Below are positions 6,148 to 13,900 of a DNA stretch of 14,221 nt, piece after piece (within the stretch, counting starts at the first letter, position 1; each line of letters opens with the position of its first letter). The position numbers were made by a program, and so were the translations under genes. Source of the DNA: Streptomyces sp. NRRL F-5630. Lineage in GTDB: Bacteria > Actinomycetota > Actinomycetes > Streptomycetales > Streptomycetaceae. The notes below the pieces were generated by a model. The model saw only the letters and a list, made by a program, of their open reading frames with translations. It was not told the DNA's origin and searched no databases. The DNA lies in NCBI RefSeq assembly GCF_000719475.1, contig NZ_JOGO01000107.1, positions 1 through 14,221 on the forward strand, written 5' to 3'.

Positions 6148-7164
6148 TCAGTCGTGCCGTTCACTCGTCGTACGCACTGCACCCATGCTGGCGGCGATGA
6201 CGAGGGCGACGGCCAGCCCTTCGATCCAGCTCAGGTCCTGGTGCAGTACGAGGAAGCCGGCGAGCGCGGCGATGGCCGGTTCGAGACTCATCAGCACCGC
6301 GAAGGCGGCGGCGGGGATACGGCGCAGTGCGATGAGTTCCAGGGTGTAGGGCAGCACGGAGGAAAGGAGGGCGACACCGGCACCGAGAGCGAGCGTGGAG
6401 GGCACGACGAGCGTCGCGCCGGCCTGCGCGATGCCGAACGGCAGGATGAGGACGGCGCCCACGGCCATGGCGAGGGCGAGGCCGTCAGCCTGCGGGAAGC
6501 GGCGGCCGGTCCGGGCACTGAACACGATGTACGCGGCCCACATGACGCCCGCGCCGAGAGCGAAGGCGACGCCCACGGGATCGACGTCGCTCAGCCCGGT
6601 ACCACTGAGCAGAAAGACACCGAGCAGCGCGAGGAACGCCCACAGGAAGTTCACGAGACGACGGGAGGCGACCACCGACAGGACCAGCGGACCCAGCACC
6701 TCGAAGGTCACGGCGAGACCTAGCGGGATACGGTCGGCGGCCTGGTAGAACAGCGCGTTCATGCCGGACATGGCGGTGCCGAAGGCGATCACGGTGCCCC
6801 AGTCCGCCCGGGAGTGTCCCCGCAGCCTCGGGCGGCAGAAGAGCAGCAGCACGAGCGCGGCGACGGCGAGCCGGATCGCCACCACACCGAGGGGCCCGGT
6901 GCGCCCCATGATGCTCACGGCGAGCGCCCCGCCGAACTGCACCGACACACACCCGGTCAGCACCAGGCCGACCGGTCCCAGCGCGCCGCGCGGACCGATG
7001 CGCCGGGCGCCGCCGGAAGGGGCGCCCCCCTCGGTCACGGGAGCCGAGGAGGCGGAGAGCGGGGGGACCGTCGCGTCGGCGGTACCTCGCGGGACAGGAA
7101 GACCGGCCCCGGCCGGCCCGCCCGTACCCGACACCGCTCCCGCTTCGCCCCGCTCAGCCACCAT
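6148..7164 (-). CDS. EamA/RhtA-type inner-membrane exporter
   Basis: A member of the drug/metabolite transporter superfamily. RhtA-like members export amino acids such as threonine and homoserine, but the substrate here is not evident. The 338-residue protein has a Gly/Pro/Ala-rich cytoplasmic tail (1-57) and then about ten hydrophobic segments (about 62-87, 90-110, 122-142, 147-166, 171-188, 197-216, 227-246, 257-275, 285-306 and 313-331), arranged as two EamA repeats. GLAVTFEVLGPLVLSV (149-164) and AFAVLMSLEPAIAALAG (287-303) are the corresponding EamA motifs in each half. ATG 7164 is supported by GAAGGGG seven to eight bases upstream. It is divergent from a LysR gene, a common arrangement for RhtA/EamA exporters, suggesting regulation by that protein. 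Membrane topology is estimated by eye. Confidence 0.88.
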   Translation of the reverse strand: MVAERGEAGAVSGTGGPAGAGLPVPRGTADATVPPLSASSAPVTEGGAPSGGARRIGPRGALGPVGLVLTGCVSVQFGGALAVSIMGRTGPLGVVAIRLAVAALVLLLFCRPRLRGHSRADWGTVIAFGTAMSGMNALFYQAADRIPLGLAVTFEVLGPLVLSVVASRRLVNFLWAFLALLGVFLLSGTGLSDVDPVGVAFALGAGVMWAAYIVFSARTGRRFPQADGLALAMAVGAVLILPFGIAQAGATLVVPSTLALGAGVALLSSVLPYTLELIALRRIPAAAFAVLMSLEPAIAALAGFLVLHQDLSWIEGLAVALVIAASMGAVRTTSERHD

Positions 7165-7242
7165 CAGCCCGCCCCTTCTCGTCCACGTCCATCCAGGAGG
7201 TCAGTCACCTTTGAGGGATCGAACCACCGCACCGATCAGTCT

Positions 7243-7270
7243 GTTGTACCAGGGCGTGCAATGAAATGAA
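7243..7270 (-). promoter_or_regulatory. Putative exporter promoter with overlapping palindrome
   Basis: On the minus strand, TTCATT (plus 7265-7270) and TACAAC (plus 7243-7248) are 16 bp apart. An imperfect palindrome, TTGTAC-N6-GTGCAA (7244-7261, one mismatch), overlaps the -10 element and the spacer, the right place for a repressor. The regulator is unknown. The LysR-type box lies about 300 bp away. Confidence 0.35.
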
Positions 7271-7534
7271 CTTTCCGGTCACCGGCAGCCGCCCGGCGAC
7301 CGAGGTGCACGCCGCTGCGAGTCCTGCTCAAGACAGCGGGCGCGCGCAGTTGCCCGGAGGACGGCCCTCAGTACCGTTCGCGCACCGATCGCCACGCGAA
7401 CGCGGCAGGGAGCGTCCGTGCGCCGGGAGGCGCACGAGGACCGCGGTCGGCCGGTCGCCGGCTTCCGCGACCCGGTTGCGGCGAAGCCTGCCGTCGGCAC
7501 GCTCTTGTCCACGGTAGGCCTGGCGGTGGCTGCC
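7271..7534. other. Central part of the exporter/LysR intergenic space
   Basis: No convincing gene is seen in this part of the 608-bp divergent space. Frames on both strands are open but have no ribosome binding site and no family resemblance. TTGTCCACG at 7505-7513 matches a Streptomyces-type DnaA box at eight of nine positions and is probably chance. Confidence 0.45.
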
Positions 7535-7563
7535 GTGAAATGCGACGGGGACGGGCTTATGCT
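7535..7563 (+). promoter_or_regulatory. Putative promoter of the LysR gene
   Basis: GTGAAA (7535-7540) and TATGCT (7558-7563) are separated by 17 bp. The -10 element lies within the left arm of the LysR-type palindrome at 7555-7577, and the predicted transcription start near 7570 falls inside it. This geometry suits negative autoregulation, the usual mode for LysR genes. Confidence 0.45.
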
Positions 7564-7577
7564 CGGCGCGCATAAGC
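7555..7577. promoter_or_regulatory. LysR-type operator (T-N11-A box)
   Basis: GCTTATGC (7555-7562) and GCATAAGC (7570-7577) are perfect 8-bp arms around seven bases. The core ATGC-N7-GCAT contains T7560-N11-A7572, the classic LysR-type binding motif. It is in the space between the divergent exporter and LysR genes, overlapping the putative LysR promoter. It is also AT-richer than its surroundings. The cognate regulator is most likely the adjacent LysR protein. Confidence 0.7.
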
Positions 7578-7772
7578 AGGAGAGAACGTGGAGTGCCGCC
7601 GCCTCTCTCCCGCCCCCACGGGAGCGCACCACCCGGGCGTGCCGTTCGCCTGCCTCGCGCCGCCGTGGGCCTCGGCAGGCGAGGCGCGCGGCGGGCCGGT
7701 GGGTCCCGCTCGGCCCGGTGGCGGCACCCGCGCGCCAAGGGGACCGCGTCCGCGCGGGGAAGGGAGGTGCCC

Positions 7773-8720
7773 ATGTCCGTCCGCGACCCCGGCTCGGGGA
7801 CTGGTCCCGGCTCGGAGGCAGGCGCATCGGCCCCGGGCTCCGGACCGGGTGGCTTGGAGGTGCGGCACCTCCGGTGTTTCCTCGCGGTGGCCGAGGAGGG
7901 GTCGGTGACGGCTGCGGCGGCGCGATTGCGCGTGGGACAGCCGGCGGTTTCGCGGACGCTGGCGGCGCTGGAGCGGGGGCTCGGGGTACGGCTCGTGGAC
8001 CGGTCCACGCATCACCTCGCTCTCACAGCGGCGGGGGCGGCGTTCCGGGTGCGGGCGCGGGCGGCTGTCGCCGCCTTCGACGAGGCCGTGGCCCTCGTCG
8101 GGGCGCCCAGGGCCTTGCGGCTCGGGCATGCGTGGTCGGCGGCGGGGCGGTTCACGACGCCGTTGTTGCGGAGGTGGCGCGAGCGGCGTCCCGATGTGCC
8201 GCTGGAGTTGCTGCGGGTGGACGACCGGACGGCGGGGTTGCTGCGCGGGGTGGTGGATCTCGCGTTGTTGCGGGGGCCGGTCATGGAGCCGGGGCTGGTG
8301 GCGGTGGAGTTGTACGCGGAGCCGAGGGTCGCGGCCGTGCCGGCTGACAGTGGGTGGGCGGGACGGGCGCGGGTCGGGTTGGAGGAGCTGGCCGGGGGGA
8401 CGCTCGCGCTCAACACCGTCTCGGGCTCGACGACTCCGGAGCTGTGGCCCTCCGGGGCACGGCCGGTGTCGACGTTGACCGTGGGCAATACCGACGACTG
8501 GCTCGCGGCGATCGCTGCGGGGCTGGCCTTCGGGGTGACGGCCCGGGCCACGGCGGCGATGCACGCCTATCCGGGCGTCGCCTTCGTCCCGTTGAGCGAT
8601 GCCCCGCCGCTCTCGGTCTCGCTGGTGCGGCGGGCGGGGCGGGAACGGGAGGAGGTGAAGGAGTTCATCGCGCTCGCGCGGGAGGTGACGGCGGAGGCAC
8701 GGAGTGGGGAGGCGGAGTGA
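7773..8720 (+). CDS. LysR-family transcriptional regulator
   Basis: A DNA-binding regulator of 315 residues, the normal family length. A disordered Gly/Ser/Pro tail (1-27) precedes a winged helix-turn-helix (about 28-90) with FLAVAEEGSVTAAAARL (36-52) and the recognition segment GQPAVSRTLAALE (55-67). A substrate-binding domain (about 95-305) follows, with weak conservation at the effector site as is usual. The ATG at 7773 has a strong GGGAAGGGAGGTG just upstream. An in-frame GTG at 7593 would add 60 Arg/Pro-rich residues that do not resemble any LysR, so I rejected it. It is divergent from the EamA exporter and convergent with the acetyltransferase. By position it probably controls itself and the exporter; the effector is unknown. 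Confidence 0.9.
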   Translation: MSVRDPGSGTGPGSEAGASAPGSGPGGLEVRHLRCFLAVAEEGSVTAAAARLRVGQPAVSRTLAALERGLGVRLVDRSTHHLALTAAGAAFRVRARAAVAAFDEAVALVGAPRALRLGHAWSAAGRFTTPLLRRWRERRPDVPLELLRVDDRTAGLLRGVVDLALLRGPVMEPGLVAVELYAEPRVAAVPADSGWAGRARVGLEELAGGTLALNTVSGSTTPELWPSGARPVSTLTVGNTDDWLAAIAAGLAFGVTARATAAMHAYPGVAFVPLSDAPPLSVSLVRRAGREREEVKEFIALAREVTAEARSGEAE

Positions 8721-8724
8721 GGCG

Positions 8725-8775
8725 GTGCGGAGCTACCGCGTGCGGGGCTACAGGATGCGGGGCTAGAGGGTGCGG
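8725..8775. repeat. 15-bp tandem repeat at a convergent gene junction
   Basis: Units of 15 bp start at 8725, 8740 and 8755, each of the form (G/A)TGCGG(A/G)GCTA followed by four to five variable bases. A partial fourth unit, GTGCGG, starts at 8770. The stop codon of the acetyltransferase gene (8763-8765 on the minus strand) lies inside the third unit, so unit number affects that gene's 3' end and spacing to the LysR stop. Confidence 0.7.
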
Positions 8776-9347
8776 ACGACGCGGGCCGGGTTTCCGGCGG
8801 CCACGGTGTTCGGAGGGAGGTCCTTGGTGACGACGCTGCCGGCGCCGACCACGGAGTTCTCGCCGATGGTGATGCCTGGCAGGACGAGGACGCCGCCACC
8901 GAGCCAGACATTGTCCCCGATGGTGATGGGACGTGCGGACTCCCATTTCTCCCGGCGAGGCTCCGGTTCCAGGGGGTGGGTCGGGGTGAGGAGCTGGACA
9001 TGGGGGCCGAGTTGGCAGTCGGCGCCGATGGTGATGTCGGCGACGTCCAGGGCGGTGAGGCCGTAGTTGACGAAGGTGCGGGGGCCGATGCGGAGGTGGG
9101 AGCCGTAGTCGAGGTGGAGGGGAGGGCGGAGGTCGGCGCCTTCGCCGAGTGAGCCGAGGAGTTCGGCGAGGAGGGGACGGGCGGTGTCCGGGTCCTCGGT
9201 GTAGGCCGCCGCCCAGCGGGCGGCGAGGCGCCGGGCCGCACGTTGGCGGCGTTCGATCTCGGGGTCATCGGCGCGGTACAACTCGCCGGCGCGCATGCGG
9301 TCGAAGATGTCCGGCCCGGGGGCTGGGGCATCGGGGGTGTGCGTCAT
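8763..9347 (-). CDS. Maltose/galactoside O-acetyltransferase-like protein
   Basis: A left-handed beta-helix (hexapeptide repeat) enzyme that transfers acetyl from acetyl-CoA to a sugar hydroxyl or similar acceptor. The 194-residue protein has an N-terminal Mac-type helical domain (about 14-65) with MRAGELYRADDPE (18-30) and hexapeptide repeats from about 84 to 175, including ITIGADCQLG (105-114) and ITIGDNVWLGGG (141-152). The catalytic histidine is predicted in TPTHPLE as H124. The C-terminus GNPARVVRTL is typical. Acceptor specificity is unknown; the related LacA and NodL enzymes share this fold. It has no clear Shine-Dalgarno sequence upstream of ATG 9347. It is convergent with the LysR gene and in the same direction as the phospholipase D-like gene, 249 bp upstream. 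Confidence 0.9.
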   Translation of the reverse strand: MTHTPDAPAPGPDIFDRMRAGELYRADDPEIERRQRAARRLAARWAAAYTEDPDTARPLLAELLGSLGEGADLRPPLHLDYGSHLRIGPRTFVNYGLTALDVADITIGADCQLGPHVQLLTPTHPLEPEPRREKWESARPITIGDNVWLGGGVLVLPGITIGENSVVGAGSVVTKDLPPNTVAAGNPARVVRTL

Positions 9348-9354
9348 GGGAGCG

Positions 9355-9360
9355 AGCGTA
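9355..9360 (-). promoter_or_regulatory. Possible -10 element of the acetyltransferase, leaderless type
   Basis: On the minus strand TACGCT ends seven bases before the ATG at 9347, the spacing expected when transcription starts at the start codon. No Shine-Dalgarno sequence is seen in the intervening bases. No good -35 hexamer is visible, so this is weak. Confidence 0.3.
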
Positions 9361-9516
9361 CGGATGCGGGGTCGCCCGGATCCGTACCGCCGCTCCGTCG
9401 CCTACTGCCGCCCTGGGGCCTTACCGTCACCCCGGCCTCGTACCGGCGCCCCACCCCGTGCCACCACCCGGGCCCGGTACCGCCACCCCGCCCACGGGCC
9501 CGCGCCACCGCCTCGG

Positions 9517-9590
9517 CCCCGTGTCACATACCTCCGCCTCGTGTCACGTACCAGCCCCGTGTCGCGTACCCGCCTGGCTCGTGTTCCGCG
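9517..9590. repeat. Degenerate 18-20-bp tandem repeat
   Basis: Copies of CC(C/T)CGTGTC(A/G)C(A/G)TACC start at 9517, 9537 and 9555, spaced 20 and 18 bp, with a decayed fourth at 9573-9590. It lies directly downstream of the phospholipase D-like stop codon. The rest of the 9348-9516 space is C-rich with similar GTACCG motifs and holds no gene. Confidence 0.55.
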
Positions 9591-9596
9591 TCGTGC

Positions 9597-10847
9597 TCAG
9601 AGGAAGCGGCCGAGGGGACGTGTCAGGGATTCGCGGGCGCGTTGGGGGAGGGAGCGGCGGGACCAGCGGGCGCGGTGCATGCGGGTGCTGCGGCTCAGGT
9701 CGTGGTCGTAGTCGGCGTCGAGACCGGCGACGAAGGAGGGGTCGAGGACGGCGAGCATGACCTCTTCGTCGTGCTCCATGGAGCGGCGGTTGAAGTTGGT
9801 GGAGCCCACCAGGGCGAGGGTGCGGTCGACGGTGAGGATCTTGGTGTGGAGCATCGTCGGCTGGTACTGCCAGATGTGGACCCCGCAGTCGAGAAGGCGG
9901 GAGTAATGGCGCTGGCCGGCGAGTTGGCAGACGCGTTTGTCGGTGTGGGGGCCGGGCTGGAGGAGTTCGACGCGGACTCCGCGCGCGGCGGCGGCGCACA
10001 GCAGGTCGATGAAGTAGTCGTCGGGGGCGAAGTAGGCGGTGGAGATGCGGACGCGTTCGCGGGCCGATTCCAGGGTGACCCGGAAGAGGGTCTGCATGTC
10101 CTGCCAGCCGAAGCTCGCGGAGCCGCGTACGACCTGGACGACGGCGTCGCCGGCCGGTTCCTGCGGGGTGAAGAGGTCCTGCTCGTCGAAGAGTTCGGGG
10201 TTGCACTCGGCCCAGTTCTGGGCGAACGCGGCGGCGATGCCGTCCACGGCGGGACCGCGTACCTCGACGTGCGTGTCGCGCCACTCGGAGGAGTCGCGGG
10301 CGTCCCCGCACCACTCCTCCGCTATCCCGACGCCTCCCGTGAAGGCGATCGACTCGTCGATCACGAGGGCTTTGCGGTGGCAGCGGTGGTTCTGCTTGAA
10401 CGGGGAGATGAGGAGTGGTTTACGGAACCAGCTGAGGACGACGCCTGCGTTCTCCATGAGGTCGAGGAGGTCGCGTTCTATCGAGCGGGCGCCGAAGCCG
10501 TCGAGGAGCAGGCGCACGCGGACGCCCGCCTCGGCGCGTTCGGCGAGGGCGCGGGCGAAGTCGCGGGCGATCTCGCCGCGCCAGTAGACGAAGGTCATCA
10601 TGTCCACGGTGCGGCGGGCGGAGGCGATGGCCCGGAGCATGGCGGGGAAGATCTCGTCGCCGTTGCGCAGCGCGTGCAGGCCGTTCCCCTCGGACATCGC
10701 GATGCCGAGGAGTCGTTCGAGTCTTCTTCGCAGCTCGACGCCGCGCGCGGCGAGGTCCGCGGGTACCGCGACGTCTGTGCGGTCGCGGGCGTCGAACCTC
10801 CCCTCGGCCCCGTTCGACCCCTGCCGTTCGGTCATGCTCGTCGTCAT
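9597..10847 (-). CDS. Phospholipase D/cardiolipin synthase-like protein
   Basis: A phosphatidyltransferase or phospholipase of the HKD superfamily, likely acting on phosphatidylglycerol or another phospholipid at the inner face of the membrane. The 416-residue protein has two HKD motifs: HRKALVID (H157, K159, D164) followed by AFTGG, and HTKILTVD (H334, K336, D341) followed by GSTNFN (348-353). Unlike ClsA-type cardiolipin synthases it has no N-terminal membrane segments, so it is closer to the soluble ClsB-like group. The C-terminus is rich in Arg and may bind acidic lipids. ATG 10847 is chosen because GGGAGGGG lies seven bases upstream and it begins MTTSMTERQ. A longer open frame upstream is only a shadow of the dehydrogenase. 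It lies 88 bp downstream of the dehydrogenase in the same direction. Confidence 0.88.
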   Translation of the reverse strand: MTTSMTERQGSNGAEGRFDARDRTDVAVPADLAARGVELRRRLERLLGIAMSEGNGLHALRNGDEIFPAMLRAIASARRTVDMMTFVYWRGEIARDFARALAERAEAGVRVRLLLDGFGARSIERDLLDLMENAGVVLSWFRKPLLISPFKQNHRCHRKALVIDESIAFTGGVGIAEEWCGDARDSSEWRDTHVEVRGPAVDGIAAAFAQNWAECNPELFDEQDLFTPQEPAGDAVVQVVRGSASFGWQDMQTLFRVTLESARERVRISTAYFAPDDYFIDLLCAAAARGVRVELLQPGPHTDKRVCQLAGQRHYSRLLDCGVHIWQYQPTMLHTKILTVDRTLALVGSTNFNRRSMEHDEEVMLAVLDPSFVAGLDADYDHDLSRSTRMHRARWSRRSLPQRARESLTRPLGRFL

Positions 10848-10869
10848 CGTCGTCCCCTCCCAGGTGTCC

Positions 10870-10895
10870 GCCGGGGCGGGTTGAGCTGCCCCGGC
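10870..10895 (-). terminator. Hairpin between dehydrogenase and phospholipase D-like genes
   Basis: GCCGGGGC (10870-10877) and GCCCCGGC (10888-10895) form a perfect 8-bp stem with a 10-base loop, 40 bp past the dehydrogenase stop. Without a U-tract it may end or only partly reduce transcription into the downstream gene, whose ribosome binding site begins about 15 bp further on. Confidence 0.45.
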
Positions 10896-10935
10896 TCCCC
10901 TCCGTCTGCCCCGTCTGCCGGGCGACAGCCGTGGA

Positions 10936-13900
10936 CTAGGAAGTGGGGGCCGGGAGCGCGTCCGCCAGGACTTCTGCGAGGTGCCGGCCGGTGCGGGGGC
11001 TGAGGTGCGAGAGCTGGGTGCGGCAGGAGTAGCCGTCGGCGAGGACCACGGCGTCGCTTCCCGCCGCGCGGACGGCGGGCAGGAGCTGGTCCTCGGCGCA
11101 GGCCACGGAGGTGGCGTAGTGGCCGCGTTCGAAGCCGAAGTTGCCCGCGAGTCCGCAGCAACCGCCGCTGAGTTCGCCGGTGAGGCCGGCCCGCGCGCGC
11201 AGGCGGCGCTCAGCCGCGTCGCCGAGCACGGCGTGCTGGTGGCAGTGCGTCTGGCCGACGACCGAGGCCGCGATGCGGGGCGGCTCCCAGCCGGGCGCGG
11301 CCTCCTCCTCCAGTACCTGGGCGAAGGTACGGACGCGGGCGGCGAGCCGGGCGGCGCGCGGGTCGTCGGGGAGCAGTTCGGGCAGGTCGGTGCGGAGGGC
11401 GGCGGCACAACTGGGTTCGAGGACGAGGACGGGAATGGGGGCGGACGCCTCGTTCGGCGTCGTGCGCGTACCCGGCCCCGTGCCCGTACCGGCATTCGGG
11501 CCACGGCCCACACCCACCACGCCGCCCGCCGCGCGCCCCGCGTCCATCGCGTCCACCGCGCGCCCCGCGTCCACCGCGTCCACCGCGTCCACCGCGTCCA
11601 CCGCGTCCAGTGTCCGCCGCATCACCTTCCGTGCCGCGTCGAGTTGGCCTGTGGAGACGTACGTGAGGCCGCAGCAGACGCCCGCGCCGGCGAGCCAGGG
11701 GGCCGGGGTCGTGGCGTGGAGGCCCGCGTCGGCGAGGACGCGGCGGGCGGCGCGGGGGATGTGCGGGGCGAGGTGGCGGCCGAAGGTGTCGGGCCAGAGG
11801 AGGACGGGGTGGGCGCCGGGCGGCGGCGTGCCTTCCTCGCCGGCGCGCAGGGGGCGTGTGGCGAGGGCGGGAAGGGGGCGCTCGGGGGTGAGACCCGCGA
11901 GGCGGAGGGCGAGTGAGGTGAGGGGGCGGAGGCGGGCGACGGCGTTGAGGGGGCGGGCGAGGGGTGCGGCGGCGCGGAGCCAGGCGGGCAGCCGCCCGAG
12001 CGCGTAGTGGCTCGCCGGGCGGAGGCGACCGGCGTAGTGGTGGTGGAGGAACTCGGCCTTGTACGTGGCCATGTCGACGCCGACCGGGCAGTCACTGCGG
12101 CAGCCCTTGCACGAGAGGCAGAGGTCGAGGGCGTCGCGCACCTCGGGCGCGCGCCAGCCGCCTGTGACGACCTCACCTGCGAGCATCTCGTGGAGCAGGC
12201 GGGCGCGACCGCGTGTGGAGTGTTCCTCGGCGCCGGTGGCGCGGAAGGAGGGGCACATGACGGAGGTGCCGTGCGTGCCGCCGGGTTCACGGCACTTGGC
12301 GACGCCGACGCAGCGGCGTACGGCGGCGGAGAAGTCGCCGCCGTCGTGCGGGTAGCCGAAGGCGACGCCGACGGGTTCCCGGGGCAGGACGGAGAAGCGG
12401 AGGTTCTCGTCGAGTGCGGCGGGGCGGACGAGGATGCCGGGGTTGAGGAGGTCGTCGGGGTCCCACACGGCTTTGACCCGCGCGAACAGCGCGGTCAGCT
12501 CGGGCCCGTACATGACGGGGAGGAGTTCGGCGCGTGCCTGGCCGTCGCCGTGTTCGCCGGAGAGGGAGCCGCCGTGCGCGACGACGAGGTGCGCGAGTTC
12601 TTCGGAGAAGCGCCGGAAGACGGCGATGCCAGGCGCGCTGAGCAGGTCGAAGCCGATCCGGACGTGGACGCAGCCCTCGCCGAAGTGCCCGTACGGCGTG
12701 CCGTGCAGGCCGTGGTGAGCGAGGAGCGCGCGGAACTCGCGGAGGTACGGGCCCAGCCGGGCGGGCGGGACGGCGACGTCCTCCCAGCCCGGCCACGCCT
12801 CGGCGCCGTCCGGGCCGCGCGTCGCGGTGCCCGCGGCGTCCTCGCGCACGCGCCACAGGGCGCGTTGGGCGGCGGGGTCGGTGACGACGCGGGCGTCGAG
12901 TGCGCCAGCCGCGCCCGCGAGGAGGCGGGCGTGGTGGGCGGCCTCCGCCGGGTCGGCGCCGCCGGTCTCGGCGAAGAGCCACGCACCGCCGCGCGGCAGC
13001 GACGTGCTGTCCGGCACGAGGTCGGCGGCCATGCCCTCGACGGTGAGCGGGGCGAAGGGCAGGAGTCCGGCGGCGGCCTCGGCGGCCTCGCTCTCGTCCG
13101 CGTAGCCGAGGACCGCGAGGGCGCGCGCCGGGGGCGCTTCGACGAGGCGTACGCGCGCCTCGGTGAGCACGCCGAGCGTGCCCTCGCTGCCGCACCAGGC
13201 GCGGGCGAGGTCGGTGCCGTGCTCGGGGAGAAGGGCGTCGAGCGCGTATCCCGAGATGCGGCGCGGGAGGGCCGGGTAGCCGGTGCGCAGGAGGGCGAGG
13301 TGGGTGTCGACGAGGGCGCGGAGGGCGTCGGGGATGGGGCGTGGTCCCGCCGGTACGGGGGCGGTACGGCGGGGGCCGGGTGGTGCGGCCGTGTCCCAGC
13401 CGCGCGCGAGGTGGTGGGGGGTGCCGTCGGCGGCGAGGACGTCGAGGCTTTCGGTGTTGTCGGCGGTTGTGCCCCAGGCGACGGAGTGGGCGCCGCAGGA
13501 GTTGTTGGCGATCATGCCGCCGAGGGTGCAGCGGGCGTGCGTGGAGGGGTCGGGGCCGAAGGTGAGGCCGTACGGGGCGGCTGCGGCGCGGAGCGTGTCG
13601 AGGACGAGGCCGGGCTGGACGCGGGCGGTGCGCGTGTCCGGGTCGAGGTCGATCAGCCGGTTCATGTGGCGCGTGAAGTCGAGGACGATGCCGGTGCCCG
13701 TGGCCTGGCCGGCGATCGAGGTGCCGCCGCCGCGCGGCACGAGCGGGACGCCGTGCTCGCGGCAGGCGGCGAGGGTCGCCGCGACATCGTCGCTGTCGTG
13801 CGGGGCGACGACGCCGAGCGGGACGCGGCGGTAGTTGGAGGCGTCCATCGTGGTGAGCGCGCGGGCCCCGGGCGAGAAGTCGACGGTGCCGCGCACGGTG

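Noticed and set aside
7505..7513. TTGTCCACG as a DnaA box
   Set aside because: One mismatch at the last position, isolated, and not in a conserved element; such matches are expected by chance.
7328..7573. Minus-strand 81-codon open frame between the exporter and LysR genes
   Set aside because: Its start codon lies inside the LysR-type palindrome, there is no ribosome binding site, and the Arg-rich translation has no recognisable domain.
7588..7908. GTG start with AGGAG five bases upstream, giving a 106-codon frame before and into the LysR gene
   Set aside because: The spacing is good, but the frame overlaps the LysR helix-turn-helix out of frame and is Pro/Arg-rich. It might allow some leader translation but is not a convincing gene.
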